IMG/VR virus record: IMGVR_UViG_3300030233_000279
Location: 1 to 40,198 of that record
Strand: one strand, 5' to 3'
Length of the DNA: 40,198 bases
From: a virus
Shown: one piece after another, positions 7,843-15,520 of the stretch
How the letters are laid out: each line of letters starts with the position of its first letter
Position numbering within the stretch: position 1 is the stretch's first letter
The notes under the pieces: generated by a model
Seen by the model: only the letters and a program-made list of their open reading frames with translations
Told to the model about the DNA's origin: nothing
The model's database searches: none
Translations under genes and position numbers: made by a program

Positions 7843-8136
7843 ATGGTTAAAGCTGCCCCCAAATCGAAAGCCGACGCGATCCGATCACACCTATCCGACG
7901 ATCCCGCCGCGTCGCCAACCACGATCGCCGAAGCGCTGAAGAAAGCCGGCTATAAGGACGTCACGCCGCAATACGTCAGCACGATCAAAAGCATGGACAA
8001 GCGAAAGGGCGACGGCCCCACGCGGCGCGGCAAGCTGACCGGCGACGAACTGGTCGCCGCGAAGGAGTATATCGGTCAGCTGGGCGGCATCGGCCGCGCC
8101 CGCGAAGCGATCGAGATCCTGCAAAAGTTGCGATAG
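7843..8136 (+). CDS. small helix-turn-helix-like phage protein
   Basis: The 97-residue protein contains DAIRSHLSDDPAASPTTIAEALKKAGYKDVTPQYVSTIK, a helix-turn-helix pattern of the kind seen in winged-helix and plasmid partition proteins, then a basic linker and a C-terminal helix. AAAGG lies upstream of ATG 7843. It is the best candidate for a DNA-binding regulator in the early region, but no specific repressor family is recognised. Confidence 0.6.
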   Translation: MVKAAPKSKADAIRSHLSDDPAASPTTIAEALKKAGYKDVTPQYVSTIKSMDKRKGDGPTRRGKLTGDELVAAKEYIGQLGGIGRAREAIEILQKLR

Positions 8137-8150
8137 GAGCACGGCACACG

Positions 8151-8702
8151 ATGCGAAACATGAGCTTCGCACTAACGAAACGCCAGATTCGCGACGGGTC
8201 CAAATGGGTAACGCGTCGCGATGGATGGCTCAAAGCTAAGGCCGGCGATCTGCTACGGCCGGTCGATAAAACGATGGGCTTCAAGAAGGGGGAGCGGCCG
8301 CGACCCCTTCTGCCCGATCGCCAATGTTTGCGCGTGGTATCGGTCCGCCGCGAACCGCTGGAAGTGATCACGCCAGAGGACGTGATCGCCGAAGGTTTCC
8401 CCGAAATGACGCCGGCCGAATTCGTGGCCATGTATCGCAAGCATGGCGACAAGGCGGACGACGGGAAGGTATCGCGGATTGAATTCAAGTACTTGCAAGT
8501 TCTAACGATGAAAGAACTGGATGAGCTGCTCGAGTACTCGGATTCCTTCCCCACCGGTACCGCGATCGGCAAACGCTGGAAGCGAAAAAGCGGCAGCGAT
8601 TGGATCGTCGGCCAGTACGTCGACATCGGCAACCCGGTCGAAGTCGGCATCCGCTGGTTTTGGGCAGTCGATGAAAACCACCAACCCTATAGGAGCCGTT
8701 AA
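8151..8702 (+). CDS. ASCH-like phage protein
   Basis: The 183-residue protein begins MRNMSFALTKRQIRDGSKWVTRRDGWLKAKAGDLLRPV, matching the ASCH/PUA-like proteins common in phages (T.RQI..G.K.VTRR, then GD). It continues LRVVSVRREPL and VIAEGFPEMTPAEFVAMY, typical of this group. Such proteins are thought to bind RNA or modified bases. It lies directly before the Gp37/Gp68-like gene, a pairing I have seen in other phages. Confidence 0.65.
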   Translation: MRNMSFALTKRQIRDGSKWVTRRDGWLKAKAGDLLRPVDKTMGFKKGERPRPLLPDRQCLRVVSVRREPLEVITPEDVIAEGFPEMTPAEFVAMYRKHGDKADDGKVSRIEFKYLQVLTMKELDELLEYSDSFPTGTAIGKRWKRKSGSDWIVGQYVDIGNPVEVGIRWFWAVDENHQPYRSR

Positions 8703-8704
8703 CG

Positions 8705-9772
8705 ATGGCTGAAAACTCGAAAATTCAATGGTGCCACCACACCCACAACATCTGGCGCGGCTGCAAAAGAAAGGGGCCTGGTTGTCTCAACTGCTACGCG
8801 GAGGCCTTCAGCAAACGCAACCCTGCGACGCTGGGCGTCTGGGGAGCCAATGGTACCCGCGTCGTCGGTACCGAAAGTTACTTGCGGCAGCCCCTTCGCT
8901 GGGATCGGAAGGCGCAAGAGGCCCGCGAAATTCATGACGCCTATATGTCGGCTGCCGTGTCCGGCTGTTCCAGGAAGCCACCCGAACGGCCTCGTGTGTT
9001 CTGTGCGAGCATGGCGGACGTGTTCGAGGATTGGCGCGGCCCCATGGTCGACAACTACGGCCACGCGTTGTGGGCCATCGAAGGCAGCGAAACAAATCCG
9101 GCCGATTGGGAACCCAATCCGGTTAGCGTCGACCCTTCAAACCTAGGCCCCTGGCAACGGATCACCATGGACGACGTCCGCGGCCATCTGTTCGAAACGG
9201 TCGACCAGACGCTCAACCTTGACTGGCTATTCGTGACGAAACGGCCGGAGAATATTCCCCAAATGTGGTGGGGTGATTTCGTTACCGGATTTCGCCCGAA
9301 TTATCGGCCCAACGTATGGCTTCTAACGTCGATTGCCTGCCAGGCCGACATCAAACGCAACCTTTCGCACCTGGTGCGATGCCGCAACCTGGTGCCGGTC
9401 CTGGGGCTATCGATCGAGCCGCTGATCGGTCCGGTCGATATCGGCGGATACCTTAACCAAATCGATTGGGTGATTGTGGGCGGCGAAAGTGGACCGCACG
9501 CGCGGCCGTGCCGCGTCGAATGGATCCGCCACATCGTTCGCCAATGCCAAGCGGCCGGCGTGCCTTGTTTCGTCAAGCAGCTGGGGGCCGTGCCGTATGT
9601 CGAAAGCTTCCAACTAGATCAATGGGCTTTATCGATGGATCGGAAGCAACTAGGGCCAGGCCTGGGCTATCGCGTTCTTCTTCGCGATTCCCATGGCGGC
9701 GATTCCAGCGAATGGCCGGAAGATCTTCGCGGCGTGCTGCAGTTTCCCGAGGTTCAACCGCTGGCCGTCTGA
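8705..9772 (+). CDS. phage Gp37/Gp68 family (DUF5131) protein
   Basis: The 355-residue protein starts two bases after the preceding stop. It has IQWCHHTHNIWRGCKRKGPGCLNCYAEAF near the N-terminus: Cys20, Cys27 and Cys30 form the CX6CX2C cluster of this family, which looks like a radical-SAM-type iron-sulfur site. Further family blocks are FVTKRPENIP, NVWLLTSI, RNLVPVLGLSIEPLIGPV, WVIVGGESGPHARP and GVPCFVKQLG. The reaction is not established; a modification of nucleotide or protein is plausible. Confidence 0.85.
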   Translation: MAENSKIQWCHHTHNIWRGCKRKGPGCLNCYAEAFSKRNPATLGVWGANGTRVVGTESYLRQPLRWDRKAQEAREIHDAYMSAAVSGCSRKPPERPRVFCASMADVFEDWRGPMVDNYGHALWAIEGSETNPADWEPNPVSVDPSNLGPWQRITMDDVRGHLFETVDQTLNLDWLFVTKRPENIPQMWWGDFVTGFRPNYRPNVWLLTSIACQADIKRNLSHLVRCRNLVPVLGLSIEPLIGPVDIGGYLNQIDWVIVGGESGPHARPCRVEWIRHIVRQCQAAGVPCFVKQLGAVPYVESFQLDQWALSMDRKQLGPGLGYRVLLRDSHGGDSSEWPEDLRGVLQFPEVQPLAV

Positions 9773-9797
9773 TCGGCCGCGGCCTTTTCTGTTTTTC
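9758..9797 (+). terminator. possible terminator after the DUF5131 gene
   Basis: GGCC (9763-9766) and GGCC (9775-9778), extended by CCG/CGG, form a hairpin across the stop codon, followed by CCTTTTCTGTTTTT. It would separate two parts of the early operon. The stem is modest. Confidence 0.45.
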
Positions 9798-9816
9798 CCC
9801 TGTAAAGGAGCTGACC

Positions 9817-10416
9817 ATGAATGTCCCTACGATGACGATGGACCCGGCCAAAGCGAAGGCCAGGCTCAAGGCCTACCGCGCCGAGCTGCACCACGAAGCC
9901 GACGCGACCTACCAGGCCGCGGCCGACGGCTACAAGGCCTTGGCGGCTGGCCTGCCGCTGATCGACATCAACCAGGCGATCGCCGCCGGCGGTTATTTCC
10001 CGAATGGCTACCCTCAGTTGGCGATCGCGCGGGCCGATCAGAAGTCGGTTCGCTGCCACGTAGATCGGGGCCAGATCGAATTCGATTGCACACGCTACGG
10101 CACCTATTGGGCGGCCGGTCTTCGCGTCTTCGCGAACGACGAATACGCCAAAAGACAAGCAGGCAGTAAGTGGACGCGCGTTCCCATGGTACCGCCGGAA
10201 GTGAAAAGCCAGCTACGCCGCGAACGCCGAAGCCTGCGGTGGTCGAAGTACCATATCCTGTGGGAGGTCGAACGCTGGTATGATCGCGACCCGATTGAAC
10301 CGCCGGTCGACCCGTACCTCTTGAAACACTGCGGCGGCAGCCTGTACGCGGTTCTTGCCGAATGGGACCTAACCGAGCTGGAACGCAGCGTGATGCGCCA
10401 GCTGGTCGGCCGATGA
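9817..10416 (+). CDS. hypothetical early phage protein
   Basis: The 199-residue protein starts at ATG 9817 after AAAGGAG. It has an Ala-rich helical N-terminus, then ARADQKSVRCHVDRGQIEFDCTRYGTYWAAG and a charged C-terminus. No family recognised. Its stop overlaps the next start (ATGA). Confidence 0.6.
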   Translation: MNVPTMTMDPAKAKARLKAYRAELHHEADATYQAAADGYKALAAGLPLIDINQAIAAGGYFPNGYPQLAIARADQKSVRCHVDRGQIEFDCTRYGTYWAAGLRVFANDEYAKRQAGSKWTRVPMVPPEVKSQLRRERRSLRWSKYHILWEVERWYDRDPIEPPVDPYLLKHCGGSLYAVLAEWDLTELERSVMRQLVGR

Positions 10417-10730
10417 TCGGCCTGGTAATCGCCGCGGCCTTGGGCGCTTCCGGAGTTGGGGAAGTGCCGCGGCATTATGTCCACCAACTGCAGGTCGTGC
10501 AGCGTGTCACCGACACCGGCCGCGTGATCGATTGGCAACTGCGGTGCTGGGTTTGGGATGGCAACCAATTCCGGCTAGGTCGAACGACATTGAACACGCC
10601 GCCACACGTGCGGCGTACCTGGCCGGAAGGCCGGTTGGTGGTGACCTGGCAAGACGGCTTCCGTAGCGGCCGCCTGGAAGCGGGCCGCGTGCAAATCTGG
10701 ATCGAGGTCCTGCGCGAGGTCGACCCATGA
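10413..10730 (+). CDS. hypothetical early phage protein with hydrophobic N-terminus
   Basis: The 105-residue protein starts at ATG 10413 (ATGA overlap). The first 15 residues (MIGLVIAAALGASGV) are hydrophobic and could be a short signal or anchor. The rest is beta-rich with several Trp (WQLRCWVWDGNQF, LVVTWQDGF). Function unknown. It overlaps the next gene by ATGA. Confidence 0.6.
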   Translation: MIGLVIAAALGASGVGEVPRHYVHQLQVVQRVTDTGRVIDWQLRCWVWDGNQFRLGRTTLNTPPHVRRTWPEGRLVVTWQDGFRSGRLEAGRVQIWIEVLREVDP

Positions 10731-11065
10731 TCACCTTTGAAGACGGGCCGGCTGCCGGCGTGGTTTTGGAGCTGCGACGCGCCCCGCCTTTCCTTCGCGT
10801 GGTGATCGATCGGAAAACGGGCGAGGTCGACGCGTTGGATCAGCTGGACGATCGGCCGCGGCCTGGCGAAGAGATCCACGTTTATCGACGCGCCGGCCGG
10901 GCGCGGCGTTACCACGTCAAGGCCTGCCGAAGAAGTGAATCGGGCTACGTCCTGCAGGCCCGTTACCGACAACACGAAGAACAACCCGCGGACCACGTCG
11001 GCCGCGACTGTAAGAGCTGGCAGAATTGGGCCGGCGAACAATGGGAGAAGGAGAACGCGATCTGA
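10727..11065 (+). CDS. hypothetical early phage protein
   Basis: The 112-residue protein starts at ATG 10727 in an ATGA overlap. The first half is beta-rich (GVVLELRRAPPFLRVVIDRKTGEVDALDQLD); the second half is basic then acidic. No family recognised. The stop TGA overlaps the ATG at 11065. Confidence 0.55.
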   Translation: MITFEDGPAAGVVLELRRAPPFLRVVIDRKTGEVDALDQLDDRPRPGEEIHVYRRAGRARRYHVKACRRSESGYVLQARYRQHEEQPADHVGRDCKSWQNWAGEQWEKENAI

Positions 11066-11742
11066 TGGAAACGATACCACCCACACCACCGAACGTTTTG
11101 GATTGGAAGCTTGGCAACGCGCCGGGAACCGTTTACGAGGCCTTCTCGCCGATCGTGATAGATTCGAAGCGATGCCGTTGGCGGATCTGCCGCCGCATGA
11201 AAGACGGCGAAGAATGGGTCGCCAACCATGACGAAGGCCTTCCGATCGACACGCGGACCTGGCCAAGCATGGGGATGGCCATGGCGGCCGTGCTGGCCGC
11301 GCATTGCGAGGTTATGAGAACCGGTCGCGATGCCACGGGCGAGGTTGCTTTGCGTTTACTGCAGCACGTGGAAGACACGGCCGACGAATGCAGTCGGATC
11401 GCCACGGAACGCGACCAGCTGCAGGAACGGGTCGAGGCATTGGAAACCGAGAAACGCGAGTGGATGGCATTCGTCGATCAGCACGCGGAAACGGTTACGC
11501 CGGAAGAAATGGGCCGACTTGTTGCGATCGCCGGCGAAGTACACGAACACCGGACCCAATTCATGGACGGTGCGAGCGTGGACTTGTCGAATGTCTTGCA
11601 TCGGATCGAGCTGCTACAGATCAGGTTATGTAAGTTGAAATATCCGCTTCAGAAGGTCGAGGCCGGCGCGGTCGATCGAAAGAAAGACGATCCGCCGCAA
11701 CCGATCACGGACTGGAGAACGGAAGGGTTTACAGATCGATGA
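11065..11742 (+). CDS. hypothetical early phage protein with coiled coil
   Basis: I place the start at ATG 11065 (TGATG overlap; AGAAGGAG upstream); ATG 11041 is possible. The 225-residue protein has an N-terminal domain of about 85 residues with RCRWRICRRMKDGEEW and an ATG-rich helix (MGMAMAAVLAAHCE). A coiled coil follows at about residues 100-140 (ERDQLQERVEALETEKREW). Function unknown. Confidence 0.55.
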   Translation: METIPPTPPNVLDWKLGNAPGTVYEAFSPIVIDSKRCRWRICRRMKDGEEWVANHDEGLPIDTRTWPSMGMAMAAVLAAHCEVMRTGRDATGEVALRLLQHVEDTADECSRIATERDQLQERVEALETEKREWMAFVDQHAETVTPEEMGRLVAIAGEVHEHRTQFMDGASVDLSNVLHRIELLQIRLCKLKYPLQKVEAGAVDRKKDDPPQPITDWRTEGFTDR

Positions 11743-11960
11743 TCGTCCGCGGCGTTCTAAGCTACACGGCGGAAACGCGCGAGAAGCTGTTGGCGTGCTT
11801 TGATCACTTCAACGACTACAAAGATACGCGCGGCTGGCTGGGCATGATGCAACGAAACCACCCCGAACGATCGGCAGAGATCCAAGGGGTTATCGATCGA
11901 CTTGAAGAAGGAAACCGAACCTGGTGGAAAACATGGAAACAAAAGCACAAAATCATATGA
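11739..11960 (+). CDS. small hypothetical early phage protein
   Basis: The 73-residue protein starts at ATG 11739 within an ATGA overlap. It is charged and helical (ETREKLLACFDHFNDYKDTRGWLGMMQRNH) with a Trp/Lys-rich end (WWKTWKQKHKII). No family recognised. Confidence 0.55.
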   Translation: MIVRGVLSYTAETREKLLACFDHFNDYKDTRGWLGMMQRNHPERSAEIQGVIDRLEEGNRTWWKTWKQKHKII

Positions 11961-12457
11961 TCCCAACCAGCGACCCGCGGCACGAGCAATCGAACCGCGT
12001 GATTGACGAAGCCCAAAAGTTTTGGAACCTGCAGCCTTACGTCGGCGCGGTGCAATGGATCGAGGACACGCTGGGCCGCCTGGTGATCTTCACGCGTGGC
12101 GAGTATCGCGCCGAGCTGCTGGCCGGCGTCGATCGGATCGGTAGCCAGGTCGAGCTGTACCAGCTGCCCGATCCGCTGCCGGAACCGCCGGACGTGATCA
12201 CCCACACGGCCGGCGTCGGCCTGCAGATCGGCGGCCGGATCCTGCAGCGGTGCGCGGTCTGCGGTGCGGTGCTGGTTGATAAGCCAGCCAGCCCACAACG
12301 GCACCCGCGCCTTGAATGTTTTGGCATCGGCCTATTGGTTCACGTGGTGCCAGGCCTGCCGCGCGAAGCGTGGGCAACCACCAGGCACGAAGCCGGCGAC
12401 GAATTGCCTGGCGATAGTTGCTACCTGGTCGACGCGCCGGAGGACGGCGACGTATGA
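11957..12457 (+). CDS. hypothetical early phage protein
   Basis: The 166-residue protein is placed at ATG 11957 (ATGA overlap with the preceding stop). In-frame ATG 11933 and GTG 11924 are alternatives, and the ribosome site is weak for all three. It contains QWIEDTLGRLVIFTRGEYRAELLAGVDRIG, one CxxC (CAVCGA) and an acidic C-terminus. No family recognised. Confidence 0.5.
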   Translation: MIPTSDPRHEQSNRVIDEAQKFWNLQPYVGAVQWIEDTLGRLVIFTRGEYRAELLAGVDRIGSQVELYQLPDPLPEPPDVITHTAGVGLQIGGRILQRCAVCGAVLVDKPASPQRHPRLECFGIGLLVHVVPGLPREAWATTRHEAGDELPGDSCYLVDAPEDGDV

Positions 12458-12630
12458 AGGGGAACCACTTCCAAACTCAGAAGCTGAAGGACGGCCTGGC
12501 CAAGGCACGAAAACAGCTCGAGCAAACGGCCCAAGATCTCCGCGCCCTGGGCGATGCCTTCCGGCTGCCGCATATCATGGCCAATCGCAAGCAGCGGCGT
12601 GCTAACCGACGCCGCCGGCCGAAGGCCTGA
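12454..12630 (+). CDS. very basic small protein
   Basis: The 58-residue protein starts at ATG 12454 (ATGA overlap). It ends ANRKQRRANRRRRPKA, so it probably binds nucleic acid. The first 40 residues form one helix (LKDGLAKARKQLEQTAQDLRALGDAF). Its stop lies in the first copy of a 24-base direct repeat. Confidence 0.5.
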   Translation: MKGNHFQTQKLKDGLAKARKQLEQTAQDLRALGDAFRLPHIMANRKQRRANRRRRPKA

Positions 12631-12646
12631 CTAAACGCCTGGAAGG
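12623..12646 (+). repeat. 24-bp direct repeat, copy 1 (copy 2 at 12867-12890)
   Basis: AGGCCTGACTA--CGCCTGGAAGG is shared by 12623-12646 and 12867-12890 with 22 of 24 bases identical. Copy 1 covers the stop of one gene and the ribosome site of the next; copy 2 lies in frame in the tail of that next gene. Confidence 0.8.
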
Positions 12647-12659
12647 ATCGCAGAAAAGG

Positions 12660-12917
12660 ATGGAACCGAATCCATACGAATCACCGCGGTCGATCGAGCC
12701 GCGGCCGGTTGCTTGGGGCAAGGTCGCGGTGGTCGCGATCTGGATTTTCAACGCGACTAGTGTAGGCCTGGCCGCCTGGAATGGGCATGGCTGGTTTATC
12801 CTGGCGATCGCTTCCTTTCTGGCCAGCGGACACCTAGAAGCAGAGCAGAGCAACGCGACCAGCTGCAGGCCTGACTATTCGCCTGGAAGGCCGAACGGAC
12901 GCGACGCGGCCTTGTAG
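12660..12917 (+). CDS. small two-helix membrane protein with NPYESP start
   Basis: The 85-residue protein begins MEPNPYESPRS, a start typical of many planctomycete membrane proteins. Two hydrophobic segments follow (VAVVAIWIFNATSVGLAAW and GWFILAIASFLASG). The last 20 or so residues (SNATSCRPDYSPGRPNGRDAAL) look like translated spacer, because they read through copy 2 of the 24-base repeat whose first copy is an intergenic junction. The tail may therefore come from a frameshift or loss of the original stop. Confidence 0.55.
   Translation: MEPNPYESPRSIEPRPVAWGKVAVVAIWIFNATSVGLAAWNGHGWFILAIASFLASGHLEAEQSNATSCRPDYSPGRPNGRDAAL
12867..12890 (+). repeat. 24-bp direct repeat, copy 2
   Basis: It matches 12623-12646 with two differences. 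In copy 1 this sequence is a stop codon plus ribosome site, so copy 2 may mark the remains of a lost gene junction. Confidence 0.8.
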
Positions 12918-12934
12918 CAGGCCTGCCAGGCGGC

Positions 12935-13063
12935 CAGATCGGTCGACCAGGCGGGCCGATCGGCCACGCATGGCCCCCCGGTCTAGGTTCTTCCTGGGGT
13001 TTGCTTGGATTCGACCCCGACGGGAACAGTCGAAAAAAGGGAGTTTGTTTCTTTCTGTGTCCG
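12935..13063 (+). repeat. 129-bp repeat, copy 1 (left end of structural region)
   Basis: This segment is strongly similar over its whole length to 38815-38943, including CAGATCGGTCGACC at the start, CCGGTCTAGGTTCTTCC, the block CGACCCCGACGGGAACAGTC, an A-run and GGAGTTTGTTTCTTTCTG at the end. GGGG/CCCC and CCC-GAC-GGG can pair. The 12918-13215 spacer otherwise shows no gene. Confidence 0.9.
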
Positions 13064-13215
13064 GCCGCCGGGCGTCAAGCCTGGTAATCCGCGGAAGACT
13101 GGGACCGCTAGCCGGGACACTTTTTCCGGATCCCGTCGCGAAAATTGCCGGAAACGTCTGGACGCGTGTACATGCCGCTGCCTATCCTGGGGGGCGTCAG
13201 CTATAGGGGCGGATT

Positions 13216-13389
13216 ATGAAAGTCGATCTGGAAGATCGCGAGTCTGTGGTAATTCTCGGGAAGAGAATCATTAACGACGCTGGGCGGAAAATCAGCCTGG
13301 TGATCTTGGACGAACGCGGCGAACAGATCCAAGTCGATCGACGTAGATACCCCAAGCCGACGTCCAAACCCAAACCGGCCGCGGTCTGA
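13216..13389 (+). CDS. 57-residue hypothetical protein
   Basis: ATG 13216 follows GGGGCGG. The product (MKVDLEDRESVVILGKRIIN..., ISLVILDERGEQIQVDRRRY) is beta-strand-rich with a basic Pro/Lys tail. It is a single small gene between the 129-bp repeat and a strong terminator. No family recognised. Confidence 0.55.
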   Translation: MKVDLEDRESVVILGKRIINDAGRKISLVILDERGEQIQVDRRRYPKPTSKPKPAAV

Positions 13390-13449
13390 TCGATCCGGCT
13401 TCCAATCCCCAAGCGGCCACGGCCGCAACCGGCACCGTAACAACACAAC

Positions 13450-13493
13450 GCCGGCCACGATTCCCAACGCGGGAAACGTGGCCGGCTTTTTTT
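13450..13493 (+). terminator. strong rho-independent terminator
   Basis: GCCGGCCACG (13450-13459) pairs perfectly with CGTGGCCGGC (13477-13486). An inner TTCCC/GGGAA stem extends it, and T7 follows. Confidence 0.9.
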
Positions 13494-13510
13494 ATGCCCA
13501 AGGCGACGCG

Positions 13511-13738
13511 ATGACTTCACTACTGGCCGGCATTGTTGGCAACACGGCATTTTGGCTTTGCACGGAAGTTCTTCCGTTTTTGCTGTTATCGATCGTGTGC
13601 CTGATCGTGCTGACCATCCTGGTAGTGCTAGTGGCGTTCCTGGCGATGATCGTGATCGGGCTGCTACCAAGCAAACCAAATCATGCCGCGGAGGAAGAAC
13701 CGCCGCGGATGCAAGAGGGCGAAGGATCGCCCGATTAA
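13511..13738 (+). CDS. small membrane protein, holin candidate
   Basis: The 75-residue protein starts at ATG 13511; an upstream in-frame ATG lies in the terminator loop and is unlikely. Residues 8-53 are almost entirely hydrophobic (FWLCTEVLPFLLLSIVCLIV, then LVVLVAFLAMIVIGLL), enough for two membrane helices, followed by an acidic/polar tail. Size and topology are compatible with a holin, and the papain-fold secreted protein is 0.8 kb downstream. There is no holin signature, so this is inference. Confidence 0.6.
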   Translation: MTSLLAGIVGNTAFWLCTEVLPFLLLSIVCLIVLTILVVLVAFLAMIVIGLLPSKPNHAAEEEPPRMQEGEGSPD

Positions 13739-13802
13739 CCGGCGACGGAACGCCGGGACCGACGCCAGGCATTGGGGGCGATGCCAGGCGTGGGGGCAGA
13801 GG

Positions 13803-13862
13803 CAGGAAGGCGGCCGAAGATGGCCACCAGGTCGCAAGGATGCGACCCCTTCCTGTTTTTTT
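13803..13862 (+). terminator. branched terminator or small RNA end with CsrA-type loop
   Basis: CAGGAAGG (13803-13810) pairs with CCTTCCTG (13848-13855). Inside are GGCC-GAAGAT-GGCC and GGTCGCA-AGGA-TGCGACC (13830-13847), giving a three-way junction followed by T7. The second inner loop reads CAAGGATG, identical to the core of the CsrA consensus (CARGGAUG). A further hairpin (CGCC/GGCG around 13763-13789) lies upstream. Confidence 0.65.
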
Positions 13863-13871
13863 AGCGACTAG

Positions 13872-13905
13872 GCCGCGGCGGTCAATTCGGACCGCCGCGG
13901 CTTTT
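13872..13905 (+). terminator. terminator before the first late repeat pair
   Basis: GCCGCGGCGGTC (13872-13883) pairs perfectly with GACCGCCGCGGC (13890-13901), followed by T4. It ends five bases before the first late-element box. Confidence 0.8.
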
Positions 13906-13909
13906 CGTG

Positions 13910-13980
13910 CAACGCTACCGCGTCGGTTTCCTTGTGAAACGGATCGATAGCAAACAGGCGGGTCACCGCCTCAGTAAAAG
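13910..13980 (+). repeat. late intergenic element, copy 1
   Basis: Box 1 CAACGCTACCGCGTCGG is at 13910-13926. The palindrome AGGCGG-GTCA-CCGCCT is at 13956-13971, followed by CAGTAAAAG. It is in tandem with copy 2. Confidence 0.85.
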
Positions 13981-14057
13981 CAACGCTTCCGCGTCGGCAG
14001 GGATTGCCGGCCGGATCCACACCAGGCGGGAAACCGCATCAGCAAATGGGGGCAAGG
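13981..14057 (+). repeat. late intergenic element, copy 2
   Basis: Box 1 CAACGCTTCCGCGTCGG is at 13981-13997 and AGGCGG-GAAA-CCGCAT at 14024-14039, then CAGCAAATGGGGGCAAGG directly before the start codon. GGGGG gives the ribosome site. CAAGGATG over the start equals the CsrA core. Confidence 0.85.
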
Positions 14058-14498
14058 ATGCCACGACTATCGAAGGCCAAGGCGCGGTCGATCATCATGC
14101 ACGCGCTGGCCAAGTTCTGCGTTAAGCAAGCCGATCGAAGCCAGCTCGAGGGGGGCGACAAGTTCGACGTAAACCTGGCAATCAATGGCACGATCGGAAA
14201 CCAGAAGGTAGAGGACATCTGCCGCGGTTCGCTAACCGTCGGACACGACACCACGAAGAATTCCAGTAGTGCGATCGCACCGGCCATGCTGGTCGCGTTC
14301 CTGATTAACGTGGATCCAGAACAAGCATCGAAACGAGTCGAGCAGCTGCAGAAGTTGGCTGCCAGCGGCAAGATCGATAAGAAGGTGACGGCCGAACAGG
14401 AAACACAGGCTGCCCGACTAATCAAGCTGTTCAATCAGACCGAACCCAAGACGGCGAAGGGCTCCGTTTCCTTTGCTGCAGCGAAGGCGGCCGCGTAG
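14058..14498 (+). CDS. hypothetical phage protein
   Basis: The 146-residue protein starts at ATG 14058, immediately after element copy 2; ATG 14046 is an alternative within the element. It is Lys/Ala-rich and helical, with GGDKFDVNLAINGTIGNQKVEDICRGSLTVGHD in the middle. The conserved-looking core suggests a DNA-binding or structural protein, but no family is recognised. It opens the region controlled by the late elements. Confidence 0.6.
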   Translation: MPRLSKAKARSIIMHALAKFCVKQADRSQLEGGDKFDVNLAINGTIGNQKVEDICRGSLTVGHDTTKNSSSAIAPAMLVAFLINVDPEQASKRVEQLQKLAASGKIDKKVTAEQETQAARLIKLFNQTEPKTAKGSVSFAAAKAAA

Positions 14499-14500
14499 CC

Positions 14501-15133
14501 ATGGACCGACGCCAAGCCGCCGCCGCGATCGTCGTGCTGTCCGCCTGCCTGGTGGGCGGCGATGAAGTCGCCGGCCTTGCGGTCGAGTACTTCCGCCGTA
14601 AGCCAACCGACCCGACCAGGCCGCCGGCCGACGTGCCGTTCCCCTTGCGCGTCCGGAACTATTGGGGCGGCAGTTGCTTCCACGCGTCGACCCAAGTTGC
14701 TTTGCGTTGGGCTGACCAAGGGGCGATCGCGGACAACTGGCGTCAGAAGTTCGGCGGCGGGGCATCGACCAGCGATATCGCCCGCGTGCTGGATCACTAC
14801 GGGATCCCCTACAAGCGGACGCAAATCGCCGGCTATGGTCCGAACGAAAACGGCACGGTCGAAATTCTGGACTATGCCCACAACCACCGCCTGGTTGCCG
14901 CGATCCACTACTTCCGCGGCCACGCGATCAGCTTTCTAGGCTGGTGCCAGAAAGACGGCCAGGCGATGGCCTGCCTACTCGACAACAACAAACCCCAGGA
15001 ATTCATCTTCATCGAAAAGAAAGAATTCTTGTGGAATTGGCAAAACCGTTACCACGCCGGCGCGATTGTTCCCCTGGTCAATCCGCTGCCGCCGCTACCC
15101 TACGACCCCCGCGATTTTTTGGAGAAGTCTTAA
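14501..15133 (+). CDS. secreted papain-fold (C39/CHAP-like) peptidase, endolysin candidate
   Basis: The 210-residue protein starts two bases after the previous stop. Residues 6-20 (AAAAIVVLSACLVGG) resemble a signal sequence. The catalytic set Cys59 (YWGGSCFHAST), His141 (RGHAISFLGW) and Asp161/Asn162 (LLDNN) has the order and spacing of papain-fold peptidases such as C39 and CHAP. Possible roles are peptidoglycan cleavage at lysis or processing of a peptide. No other lysis enzyme is recognisable in the window, which favours the first, but the substrate cannot be read from the sequence. Confidence 0.6.
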   Translation: MDRRQAAAAIVVLSACLVGGDEVAGLAVEYFRRKPTDPTRPPADVPFPLRVRNYWGGSCFHASTQVALRWADQGAIADNWRQKFGGGASTSDIARVLDHYGIPYKRTQIAGYGPNENGTVEILDYAHNHRLVAAIHYFRGHAISFLGWCQKDGQAMACLLDNNKPQEFIFIEKKEFLWNWQNRYHAGAIVPLVNPLPPLPYDPRDFLEKS

Positions 15134-15135
15134 CG

Positions 15136-15465
15136 ATGGCCAACACGTTCGAAAAGCGGCTCGACCAGATGGACAGCGAAACCGAGCGGAACAAGAACGC
15201 CGAGGATCGAATTCCGGCTAGTGCCAAATGGATCGACCACACGTTCGGCTTCGTGTTTATCTTTTGCTGCCTGATGTCCGGATTCACTTTCTGCGACCGG
15301 TTCGTCCCAGACTTGGCCACCTGGTGGAATTCGCCGCGGCATTGTCAGTGCGATGAATGCGAGTGGATCCGGGCCAAACATCGGCCGACGCCGCCGCCGG
15401 CCGCGATGCCAGCAATTCGCCCCAACCAACGCCCCTTGCCACCGTTCCAAATGCCGGAGATCTAA
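15136..15465 (+). CDS. single-pass membrane protein with CxCxxC
   Basis: The 109-residue protein starts at ATG 15136. A charged N-terminal helix of about 35 residues is followed by a transmembrane segment (FGFVFIFCCLMSGFTFC), a CQCDEC motif near residue 70 and a Pro-rich tail. It could be a spanin-like or membrane-associated phage protein. It lies between the papain-fold gene and another membrane-anchored gene. Confidence 0.55.
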   Translation: MANTFEKRLDQMDSETERNKNAEDRIPASAKWIDHTFGFVFIFCCLMSGFTFCDRFVPDLATWWNSPRHCQCDECEWIRAKHRPTPPPAAMPAIRPNQRPLPPFQMPEI

Positions 15466-15520
15466 CCGGCGACGACTTCAACCGTTTTGATATGGGTACC
15501 GCTTGACCATGGGGGAAATG

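Noticed and set aside
12990-13030. tmRNA-like start (GGGG...GGATTCGAC...GACGGG) in 129-bp repeat copy 1
   Set aside because: The match breaks at the inserted CCCC and is absent from copy 2; no tRNA-like 3' end or tag frame was found.
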